Source: an uncultured Lachnospiraceae bacterium (GTDB taxonomy: Bacteria > Bacillota > Clostridia > Lachnospirales > Lachnospiraceae). Taken from it: 5,484 bases of DNA. The translations under genes were made by a program, and so were the position numbers. How positions within the stretch are numbered: the first letter of the stretch is position 1; every line of letters begins with the position of its first letter. Under the pieces are notes generated by a model, which saw only the letters and a list, made by a program, of their open reading frames with translations, was not told where the DNA came from and searched no databases. Below, piece by piece: positions 1-5,484 of the stretch. Location: positions 1-5,484 of the forward strand of contig CADCOU010000002.1 in the NCBI GenBank assembly GCA_902803155.1, written 5' to 3'.

Positions 1-7
1 AGGAGGG
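1..7 (+). promoter_or_regulatory. Ribosome binding site of the HAD phosphatase
   Basis: AGGAGGG lies four bases before the ATG at 12 and is a near-perfect Shine-Dalgarno sequence. It fixes the start of the phosphatase gene. Its promoter, if it has its own, lies outside the window. Confidence 0.8.
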
Positions 8-11
8 ATCT

Positions 12-671
12 ATGCCAAAGTACAGGGCAGTATTCTTTGATCTGGACGGCACCATCAACGATTCCGGGCCGGGCATTATGAATTCGGTGCATTTCGCGCT
101 GGAAAAGATGGGCCGGCCGGCCCTTCCGGATGAGACGCTCCGGAGATTTGTGGGACCGTCTCTTTCGTATTCTTTTCAGACCTTTGCAGGGCTGACGGAG
201 GAGGAAGCAGAGCGGGCAGTCACGCTGTACAGGGAATGTTATAACGGCGGCGAGATATTCAACCTGAAAATCTACGAAGGGATGAGGGAACTGCTGGAGG
301 CGCTGACGGACAGCGGCGTACTGTGCGCTGTAGTCACGACCAAGCCACAGGCAATAGCTGAGCGGGTCCTGGAACACTTCGGCCTGCGCAGGTTTTTTGC
401 CTGTATCGCGGGACCGGATCCGAAGGATGGTTCCAATCAGAAGAGCGTCCTGATCCGGCGCGCGCTGCGGGAAACGGGCCTGCAGAAGGAAGATGTCGTA
501 ATGGTCGGAGACACCCGCTTCGATATTATCGGCGCCTGTGAAGCCGGCTGCGATTCCATCGGTGTGACATACGGATACGGAACGGAGGAGGAGCTTCGTG
601 AAAACGGAGCGTCGTGGCTGGCGGACAGTCCCGCGGAGATCGGAGGGATTCTCTTTAACGCAGAGTTGTAA
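12..671 (+). CDS. HAD-family hydrolase, phosphoglycolate phosphatase-like
   Basis: A complete 219-residue cytoplasmic haloacid dehalogenase-type phosphatase of usual family length. Motif I is FFDLDGT, with the nucleophile Asp10 and the general acid/base Asp12. Motif II is the TTK stretch with Thr109. The motif III lysine is probably Lys144, in SNQKSVL. Motif IV is GDTRFD, with Asp167 and Asp171 to bind Mg2+. The segment between about residues 18 and 85 is helical and fits a C1 cap domain, which sets substrate choice. The family removes phosphate from small phosphorylated metabolites such as phosphoglycolate, sugar phosphates or nucleotides; the substrate here cannot be read from the sequence. 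A strong ribosome binding site supports the start. The gene ends 99 bases before the binding-protein start at 771, with no clear terminator between, so it may be the last gene of an upstream operon or be read into the sensing operon. A link to sugar metabolism is only a guess. Confidence 0.9.
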   Translation: MPKYRAVFFDLDGTINDSGPGIMNSVHFALEKMGRPALPDETLRRFVGPSLSYSFQTFAGLTEEEAERAVTLYRECYNGGEIFNLKIYEGMRELLEALTDSGVLCAVVTTKPQAIAERVLEHFGLRRFFACIAGPDPKDGSNQKSVLIRRALRETGLQKEDVVMVGDTRFDIIGACEAGCDSIGVTYGYGTEEELRENGASWLADSPAEIGGILFNAEL

Positions 672-761
672 GTTGTAACCCGTGTGAAAGCATTCTTCGC
701 ATGACTGAAGCCGCGGGGAGCTGGTTATAGAGAATGAAACAGAATGGATGAAACAGGGAAC

Positions 762-766
762 GGAGG
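762..766 (+). promoter_or_regulatory. Ribosome binding site that decides the binding-protein start
   Basis: GGAGG sits four bases before the ATG at 771. The alternative in-frame ATG at 744 has only A-rich sequence without a good Shine-Dalgarno match before it. The spacing to 771 is a little short, but this site and the lipoprotein signal peptide that starts at 771 agree. Confidence 0.65.
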
Positions 767-770
767 CTGC

Positions 771-1766
771 ATGCGGAAAAGAAACAGAACTCTCCTGCCG
801 GTGCTTGCCGGCGTCTGCATCCTGCTCAGCCTGACACTGGCGGGATGCGGCAGTCAGGCAAAGGACAGCGGCGCCGCCGGGTCCGGTCTTGTGGTCGGGT
901 TCTCCCAGCTGGGCAGCGAGAGTGCCTGGCGTCTGGGCAATACGGTCAGTATGGAACGGGCGGCAGAAGAACACGGGATCAGCCTGGTCGTTGACAACGG
1001 CATGCAGAAACAGGAAAACCAGATTGCGGCGATCCGTTCTTTCATCGCGTATCAGGTGGATGTGATCGTGTTTGCGCCGATCGTGGAGGACGGATGGACC
1101 AATGTGCTCCAGGAGGCCAAGGAGGCAGAGATCCCGGTCATTATGATGGACCGGGTGATCAACGTGAAAGATTCGGACCTGTATACCGCTTATATCGGCC
1201 CGGATCACTACCAGGAAGGGGTAAACGCCGCAAAATTCCTGCAGAAGAAAGCAGAGGACATGGACCAGGAGACCATCCGGATCGTCGAGATGTCCGGAAC
1301 AGAGGGCTCCAGCCCCATGATCAGCCGGTATAAGGGCTTCCATGACCTGATCGACCGGGATGAACGGTTCGAAGTCCTGGAAACAATCTCCGGCGATTTC
1401 CTGCGCTCGAAGGGAAAAGAGTGCATGGAGACATTTCTCCGGAAATATCCGGACCAGATCGATGTGCTCTACTCCCACAATGACGCCATGACTCTGGGCG
1501 CGATCGAGGTGATGGAGGAGCACGGAATCGAGCCCGGGAAAGATATCGTGATCATTTCCGTGGACGGCGAACAGGCGGCGATCGATCTTCTGAAAGAAGG
1601 AAAGATCAACTGTGTGGTCGAGTGTTCTCCCATGCTGGGAGACGCTGTGATGGATCTTGCGGAGAAGATCGTCAGCGGACAGGAATATCCCCGGATCACC
1701 CGTCCGGAAGAGAGCTGCTTTACCGAATACGATGATCTGAGCGGCCTGCAGCCGCGCGGGTACTAA
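771..1766 (+). CDS. YtfQ-like sugar-binding lipoprotein, likely the sensing subunit of a two-component system
   Basis: A 331-residue periplasmic-binding-protein-like lipoprotein of the Peripla_BP_4/YtfQ group. From Met at 771, a basic n-region (MRKRNR) leads to a hydrophobic stretch and the lipobox LAGC, with the lipid-carrying Cys26. The mature part follows the E. coli galactofuranose-binding protein YtfQ closely as I recall it: FSQLGSESAWR (Trp53, Arg54), QKQENQ (79-84), MDR (Arg128), SGDFLRSKGKE, YSHNDAM (Asn237, Asp238) and SVDGE (Asp265). These positions line the sugar cleft in the family. An in-frame ATG at 744 would add nine residues before the signal peptide and is less likely. No permease or ATPase gene adjoins it. 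Instead, a sensor kinase starts 71 bases after its stop, and a second protein of the same family begins the next operon. This suggests it presents a bound sugar to the kinase rather than to a transporter. It could still serve a transporter encoded elsewhere. Family assignment is firm, the sensing role is inferred and the exact sugar is unknown. Confidence 0.9.
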   Translation: MRKRNRTLLPVLAGVCILLSLTLAGCGSQAKDSGAAGSGLVVGFSQLGSESAWRLGNTVSMERAAEEHGISLVVDNGMQKQENQIAAIRSFIAYQVDVIVFAPIVEDGWTNVLQEAKEAEIPVIMMDRVINVKDSDLYTAYIGPDHYQEGVNAAKFLQKKAEDMDQETIRIVEMSGTEGSSPMISRYKGFHDLIDRDERFEVLETISGDFLRSKGKECMETFLRKYPDQIDVLYSHNDAMTLGAIEVMEEHGIEPGKDIVIISVDGEQAAIDLLKEGKINCVVECSPMLGDAVMDLAEKIVSGQEYPRITRPEESCFTEYDDLSGLQPRGY

Positions 1767-1837
1767 TTCAGTCAGGGTTCCACGCATCGACAGGCAGAAA
1801 GAACACTGTCAGCGTATCTGAAATAAGGAAACAGCGG

Positions 1838-3313
1838 ATGAGTCAGGGAAGAGAACGAAAACCGGGCAGCGCGGGATCCAGGCCAGGCAGCCTGGCCGGA
1901 CAGCTGCGCAATTTTACGAGGGGTATCCTGATCATCCTTCTGATCCCGACTGTGACAAGCCTTCTGGTCACGGCTTACTATGCCGTATCATTTCAGCAGT
2001 CCGTCTTCCTGATGGGAAGGGTCGCCGCCCTGAAGCCGATGGTTGAGGATACGATCCCGGAACAGCTGTGGTCTGTGATCGCCGGACGCAGCAGCTTTGA
2101 GGAGAGCGGGGTCGAAGAGACCATCCTTGCAGTCGATGAAGAAATGGATGTCCTGCTGACGCAGATGCAGGGCGACAGCAGGACCCGCATCACAGTTGCC
2201 CGCCGGACGATGGACTCCCTGGCCGGATATGCGGAGCAGATCCGGACGGAGATGGCGGACGAGAAGACCCCGGTGACGGTCAGTGAAGCGACTCTGGAGG
2301 AAGTCCGTTCGGTATCGAGCCTGGTAGGCAATATGCTGGAGGACTTCATAGAGGCGGAGGTTCTGGAGGTCAGCCGGAAAAATGAATCATTCCAGCGGAT
2401 CGTCCTGATCATTCTGAGCATCGGTATCATTCTGCTCATTGTCTCCCTGCTCCTGACACGCTATGCAGGCAGGCGCGAGGCGGAATCCATCCACGGAGCG
2501 ATCGGTCACCTGGAACGTTTTACGAAGGAACTAGCATCCGGCAACCTGCGGGCCCGTGTGGATACGGTCCCGGTAGAGGAACTGTCCGGACTGACGCAGG
2601 ACGTCAACGCCATGGCGTCCCGGCTTGAGGAACTGGTGGAGCAGAACCGGCAGGAGCAGGAGAATCTGAAAAAGGCGGAGCTTCGGACCCTGCAGGCACA
2701 GATCAACCCGCATTTCCTCTACAATACGCTCGATACCATTGTCTGGGAAGCACAGTCCGGCAAGAACGAGGAGGTTATCGCGCTGACGAAATCGCTCAGC
2801 GACTTCTTCCGGAGCTCCCTTTCTTCCGGAGAAGACTGGGTGAGCGTGGAACAGGAACTGAAGCATCTGAACGGGTACCTGGCGATCCAGAAGACCCGGT
2901 ACAGGGATATTCTGAATTACGAGGTGGAGGTGGAACCGTCCATCTATCCCTCCAGGATCCTGAAGCTCCTGCTGCAGCCGCTCGTGGAAAATGCACTTTA
3001 TCACGGCATCAAGTATAAACGCGGCGGAGGCATGATCCGTGTGCGCGGTTTCCGGGAAGATGACATGCTCTGCTTTGAAGTGCAGGACACCGGGATCGGA
3101 ATGACGGAGGAGAGGCTGGAAGAGGTCCGTGAAGCGATGCGGCAGGGAAGACAGATGCGGAGAGATCCGGACGAACCGGAGCCGGGCGGCGGCTTCGGAC
3201 TGTACAACGTAGACCAGAGGATCCGGCTCTATTACAATCTGGATCACGGGCTTGAGATCGGGAGCGGCCCGGACGGGACGACGGTCTCATTCCGTGTACC
3301 GGCGCTTTCCTGA
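1838..3313 (+). CDS. YesM-type sensor histidine kinase
   Basis: A 491-residue membrane sensor kinase. A polar, basic N-terminus precedes transmembrane helix 1 (about 29-50). An extracellular segment of about 137 residues (51-187) follows, which looks wholly helical, then transmembrane helix 2 (about 188-206). A HAMP linker (about 207-265) and a short coiled coil lead into the His_kinase domain (PF06580 type), with QINPHFLYNTLD carrying the phospho-accepting His292. The HATPase domain shows the N box VENALYHG (Asn385), the G1/D box DTGIGM (Asp417) and the G2 box GGGFGLYNV (450-458). All catalytic motifs are intact. The ATG is preceded by TAAGGA about eight bases upstream. It lies 71 bases after the binding-protein gene and 24 bases before the regulator, so the three are probably one operon. 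The extracellular segment is too small for a double Cache domain, which fits a kinase that senses through the binding protein beside it. Its phosphorylation partner is almost certainly the next gene. Confidence 0.94.
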   Translation: MSQGRERKPGSAGSRPGSLAGQLRNFTRGILIILLIPTVTSLLVTAYYAVSFQQSVFLMGRVAALKPMVEDTIPEQLWSVIAGRSSFEESGVEETILAVDEEMDVLLTQMQGDSRTRITVARRTMDSLAGYAEQIRTEMADEKTPVTVSEATLEEVRSVSSLVGNMLEDFIEAEVLEVSRKNESFQRIVLIILSIGIILLIVSLLLTRYAGRREAESIHGAIGHLERFTKELASGNLRARVDTVPVEELSGLTQDVNAMASRLEELVEQNRQEQENLKKAELRTLQAQINPHFLYNTLDTIVWEAQSGKNEEVIALTKSLSDFFRSSLSSGEDWVSVEQELKHLNGYLAIQKTRYRDILNYEVEVEPSIYPSRILKLLLQPLVENALYHGIKYKRGGGMIRVRGFREDDMLCFEVQDTGIGMTEERLEEVREAMRQGRQMRRDPDEPEPGGGFGLYNVDQRIRLYYNLDHGLEIGSGPDGTTVSFRVPALS

Positions 3314-3337
3314 TTATTAACAGAAGGACTGGAACAA

Positions 3338-5032
3338 ATGCTGCTTAAAGTATTTCTGGTGGATGATGAGATCGCGACCCGCGAGGGGATCCGCTCTTCA
3401 TTTCCCTGGGACGAGGAAAACTATACGCTGGTGGGAGAGGCACCGGACGGTGAGATGGCTCTTCCGATGATCGCCGATGAGAAACCGGACGTTGTGGTTA
3501 CGGATATCCGGATGCCGTTTATGGACGGACTTGCGCTGAGCCGGGCGATCCGCCGGAGCATGCCGTGGATCCATATCGTGATCCTGTCCGGATACAGTGA
3601 ATTTGCATATGCAAGGCAGGCGATCTCTCTCGGAGTGGAAGAGTATCTGCTCAAGCCGGTAACGGTGGAGGACCTGCGCTCTGTTCTGGAGCGTATCCGC
3701 GGCAAGATACAGGAAGAGCGCAGAAACCGGGAATCCGAACAGCAGATCCGGCAGCAGATGGCTTCCGGGATCCGTTTCGTGCAGGATAAGCTCCTTGGTT
3801 CTCTGCTGTCAAGTCCGATCGACGGCAAAACTGCGGAGAGTACACGGGCGCAGATGGAAAACCTGGGGATCCATGTCACGTCGCCATACTATGCGGTCCT
3901 GGATATCCGGTTTTTCTATCCCGGAGCCGGCGCTTCCAATGAGCGCGGCGGACAGGAGGCGGGAAGAACACCATCTGCTGAGAAAGAAGCACATGCATCT
4001 GCGACGCAGCTCCTCGGCGGAGCTGACCGGGAGCGGGGAATCGGCCTGCTGCAGCCGCTGGCTGACCAGAGCGGAGGATCCGTTCTCCTGAGCAGCGCGC
4101 CGCACGGGATCTATGCGCTTCTCATGGGAGATACCAGTGAAGCCCTGGAGGAACAATGCTACACATTTGCCTCTTCCGTGGTTTACACACTGGAGCATGA
4201 CGGGGCGCGGAATGTGCTGGTCTGCATCGGGGAGACCTGCAGCAGTCTGGACGGAGTGCATGAATCCATGCGCACGGCAAGGCACATCCGGCACCGGATG
4301 GACGCGCGTCAGGATGCGGAGCGCATGCAGATCGTCGGCGTGCAGGAGATGGAGGATGCGCCGCTTACCGTAAGCAGCCTGGATATCCAGCCGCTGTACG
4401 AGCAGCTGCAGTATATTATGCCGGAAGAATTCCGGGAGGTGTTTCAGGCATATACCCGTTCCCTTCAGGAGGCGGATATGCATACGGGTGTTTCGGACGA
4501 TTACCTCAGGATGGAGGCGGTTCTGACCGCGTCCCGTATCGTACGCGAAGCCGGAGGGGATCCCTCAGAGGTACTGGAACTTCGCGATTATGAGACGGCG
4601 ATGACTCCGGAGACGCAGGACACGGCGGCGGAAGCGGCGGAGCGGCTTCTTTTGAGGGCGCTCGCTTTCCGGGACAGGGAGAGTCCGGTTCACGGCAACC
4701 GCGCCGTGCTGAGCGCGCGACAGTTCCTGGCGCAGAACTTCACGGATCCGAACCTGATGCTGCAGGATGCGGCGAAGGCTGCCGGTATGTCTCTCAGCCG
4801 GTTTTCGACTGTCTTTTCACAGGAGACGGGCGTCACATTTACCGAATATCTGACCGGTCTCCGGATGGGAAAGGCGAAAGAACTGCTTCGCGCGACACAG
4901 ATGCGCTCTTCTGAGATCAGCAGCGCTGTGGGATACAGTGACAGGCACTATTTCAGTTATCTCTTCAAAAAGAATACGGGGATGACGCCCAGTGAATTCC
5001 GGGAGACCTGCCGGGAGCAGCGGGAAAGATAA
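3338..5032 (+). CDS. YesN-type response regulator with AraC-family DNA-binding domain
   Basis: A 564-residue cytoplasmic transcription regulator. The receiver domain (about 1-120) has the acidic pair Asp9/Asp10, the phospho-acceptor Asp56 in VVVTDIRMPFMDG, Ser84 in ILSGYSEF and Lys106 in LLKPV, so it looks active. A charged helix (about 115-140, rich in Arg, Glu and Gln) may form a coiled coil. The middle part (about 140-450) is poorly conserved, as is usual for YesN-like regulators, and contains a hydrophilic stretch at about 199-234 that looks like a flexible insert. The C-terminal 100 residues (about 459-564) carry two helix-turn-helix units of the AraC family: DAAKAAGMSLSRFSTVF, then SSEISSAVGYSDRHYFSYLF with the typical KKNTGMTPSEFR ending. 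AGAAGGA lies nine bases before the ATG. The gene ends the signalling operon and is followed by an intrinsic terminator. As the partner of the kinase 24 bases upstream, it likely activates the sugar-binding gene at 5206 and the transport genes presumed beyond. Confidence 0.94.
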   Translation: MLLKVFLVDDEIATREGIRSSFPWDEENYTLVGEAPDGEMALPMIADEKPDVVVTDIRMPFMDGLALSRAIRRSMPWIHIVILSGYSEFAYARQAISLGVEEYLLKPVTVEDLRSVLERIRGKIQEERRNRESEQQIRQQMASGIRFVQDKLLGSLLSSPIDGKTAESTRAQMENLGIHVTSPYYAVLDIRFFYPGAGASNERGGQEAGRTPSAEKEAHASATQLLGGADRERGIGLLQPLADQSGGSVLLSSAPHGIYALLMGDTSEALEEQCYTFASSVVYTLEHDGARNVLVCIGETCSSLDGVHESMRTARHIRHRMDARQDAERMQIVGVQEMEDAPLTVSSLDIQPLYEQLQYIMPEEFREVFQAYTRSLQEADMHTGVSDDYLRMEAVLTASRIVREAGGDPSEVLELRDYETAMTPETQDTAAEAAERLLLRALAFRDRESPVHGNRAVLSARQFLAQNFTDPNLMLQDAAKAAGMSLSRFSTVFSQETGVTFTEYLTGLRMGKAKELLRATQMRSSEISSAVGYSDRHYFSYLFKKNTGMTPSEFRETCREQRER

Positions 5033-5058
5033 TCCACCGGCTTAAAATAAAAATGAAC

Positions 5059-5099
5059 CACACCCGCCGGAGCATCCGCCCGGCGGGTGTGTATTTTAA
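5059..5099 (+). terminator. Intrinsic terminator after the response regulator
   Basis: A perfect GC-rich 12-base stem joins CACACCCGCCGG (5059-5070) and CCGGCGGGTGTG (5080-5091), with a nine-base loop between. It is followed by the T-rich tail TATTTTAA. The hairpin starts 27 bases after the stop codon. The left side is A-rich (5044-5053), so the same hairpin would have a T-rich tail on the - strand and could work in both directions. It separates the signalling operon from the binding-protein gene at 5206. Confidence 0.88.
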
Positions 5100-5120
5100 C
5101 CAAGTCAAAAGGATATTCCA

Positions 5121-5158
5121 TTGATTCTGTTGTCTATTCAGCCTAAACTGTCTACAAC
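5121..5158 (+). promoter_or_regulatory. Candidate sigma-A promoter(s) for the second binding protein
   Basis: Two overlapping candidates match the vegetative consensus about equally (4 of 6 in each box) with ideal 17-base spacing. One is TTGATT (5121-5126) with TAAACT (5144-5149). The other is TTGTCT (5130-5135) with TACAAC (5153-5158). Neither is strong, as expected for a promoter that needs an activator such as the AraC-type regulator just upstream. A promoter is expected here because the terminator closes the preceding operon. The choice between the two cannot be made from sequence alone. Confidence 0.4.
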
Positions 5159-5161
5159 TGT
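5146..5161 (+). repeat. Ten-base phased direct repeat, possible operator
   Basis: AACTGT occurs at 5146-5151 and again at 5156-5161, exactly one helical turn apart. A further CTGT at 5127 lies 21 bases, about two turns, before the CTGT at 5148. AraC-family proteins contact successive major grooves on one DNA face, so this spacing is suggestive. The units are short and could arise by chance, and they overlap the candidate -10 boxes, which is not the classic place for an activator. Confidence 0.25.
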
Positions 5162-5164
5162 TAA

Positions 5165-5179
5165 GCTGCATGGTGCAGC
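5165..5179 (+). repeat. Short inverted repeat in the leader of the second binding protein
   Basis: GCTGCA (5165-5170) and TGCAGC (5174-5179) are perfect inverted repeats around TGG. They lie downstream of both candidate promoters and 12 bases before the ribosome binding site. The sequence could form a small mRNA hairpin or serve as a dimeric repressor site. No T-run follows, so it is not a terminator. Confidence 0.4.
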
Positions 5180-5190
5180 ATGATTAACAA

Positions 5191-5198
5191 AAGGAGGG
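5191..5198 (+). promoter_or_regulatory. Strong ribosome binding site of the second binding protein
   Basis: AAGGAGGG lies seven bases before the ATG at 5206, a near-ideal match and spacing. It is stronger than the sites of the kinase and regulator genes and suggests high expression, as expected for the binding protein of a transporter. It also establishes the start of the gene that runs off the window. Confidence 0.85.
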
Positions 5199-5205
5199 TT
5201 TCTTT

Positions 5206-5484
5206 ATGAGAAAGAAGGTTTTGGCTGCGGTTCTTACGGCTGTAATGTGCATGAGCCTTGCGGCTCCGGCAATGGCTGATCTCAAGGTCGCGTTCTCCCA
5301 GATCGGACAGGAGTCTGACTGGCGTACAGCGAACACGGATTCCATTAACGGAACGATCGAGGCACACGAGGGCTGGGAGCTCATCTATGATGATGCACAG
5401 CAGAAGCAGGAGAACCAGATCAAGGCTCTTCGCAACTTCATCACTCAGGGCGTAGACTACATCCTGTTCACCGGCGTTGTTTCC
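5206..5484 (+). CDS. ytfQ: YtfQ-like sugar ABC transporter substrate-binding protein (partial, cut by window end)
   Basis: The first 93 codons of a gene, open to the last base of the window with no stop. The N-terminus MRKK, a hydrophobic stretch and LAAPAMA form a signal peptide, with probable cleavage after Ala24. The mature start matches the YtfQ group: VAFSQIGQESDWR (Trp39, Arg40) and QQKQENQIKALRNF (65-78), followed by the first-lobe strand DYILFTGVV. It is clearly a paralogue of the binding protein at 771, sharing FSQ-G-ES-WR and QKQENQ. No acceptable lipobox is seen: the only Cys (15) lies inside the hydrophobic stretch after Met, unlike the LAGC of the first protein. The strong ribosome binding site and the terminator upstream suggest a separate, well-expressed operon. 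Such genes usually lead ATPase and permease genes (ytfR, ytfT and yjfF in E. coli), which would lie beyond the window. The symbol rests on similarity to E. coli YtfQ; the sugar is not proven. Confidence 0.88.
   Translation, partial: MRKKVLAAVLTAVMCMSLAAPAMADLKVAFSQIGQESDWRTANTDSINGTIEAHEGWELIYDDAQQKQENQIKALRNFITQGVDYILFTGVVS

Noticed and set aside
695..710. CTTC/GAAG hairpin between the phosphatase and the first binding protein
   Set aside because: Only four base pairs with an eight-base loop and no T-run. Too weak for a terminator or regulatory structure.
702..731. Possible promoter TGACTG with TATAGA upstream of the first binding protein
   Set aside because: The -10 box is passable, but the -35 box matches poorly and the spacing is 18. 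A promoter for the sensing operon may exist here, but this match is not good enough to annotate.
1767..1837. GACAG/CTGTC inverted repeat in the gap between binding protein and kinase
   Set aside because: Five-base arms with a 12-base loop and no T-run are expected by chance. The gap looks like a simple intra-operon spacer.
2531..3247. Long open frame of 238 codons on the - strand across the kinase gene
   Set aside because: It lies wholly inside a kinase gene with every catalytic motif intact, has no recognisable domain, and such frames are common opposite GC-rich coding sequence.
3809..4483. Open frame of 224 codons on the - strand across the regulator gene
   Set aside because: It lies opposite the real regulator, has no family motif and is explained by codon bias of the + strand gene.
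5101..5205. Catabolite-repression (cre) site before the second binding protein
   Set aside because: A cre site would be natural for a sugar operon, but no stretch matches the consensus pattern with its central CG.
5161..5384. Short - strand frames opposite the start of the second binding protein, and a + strand frame at 5258-5455
   Set aside because: The + strand gene starting at 5206 has a strong ribosome binding site, a signal peptide and clear YtfQ-type motifs. The other frames are shadows rich in Arg and Ser.

Overview
The window reads as an ordinary chromosomal stretch from a moderately GC-rich Clostridia-type bacterium, most likely in or near the Lachnospiraceae. This is an inference from three things: strong AGGAGG-like ribosome binding sites, a lipoprotein-type binding protein, and a YesM/YesN-style kinase and AraC-type regulator pair. 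All genes lie on the + strand. No RNA gene, mobile element or CRISPR array was seen.

Layout: (1) a complete HAD-family phosphatase (12-671); (2) a three-gene signalling operon made of a YtfQ-like (galactofuranose-type) sugar-binding lipoprotein (771-1766), a two-transmembrane YesM-type sensor histidine kinase (1838-3313) and a long response regulator with an AraC-type DNA-binding domain (3338-5032); (3) an intergenic region with a strong intrinsic terminator (5059-5099), candidate promoter elements, phased short direct repeats and a small inverted repeat; (4) the first 93 codons of a second YtfQ-like sugar-binding protein (5206 to the window edge), preceded by a very strong ribosome binding site. 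This last gene runs off the window.

How the parts likely work together: the first binding protein probably senses a sugar outside the cell and contacts the small extracellular domain of the kinase. The kinase would phosphorylate Asp56 of the regulator, and the regulator would activate the downstream transport operon that begins with the second binding protein. The closest precedent known to me is the XylFII-LytS/YesN xylose-sensing system of Clostridium beijerinckii, which controls xylFGH. Here the binding proteins belong to the YtfQ group instead, so the ligand may be galactofuranose or another sugar. The gene order and domain content are seen in the sequence. The signalling circuit and the ligand are inferred.
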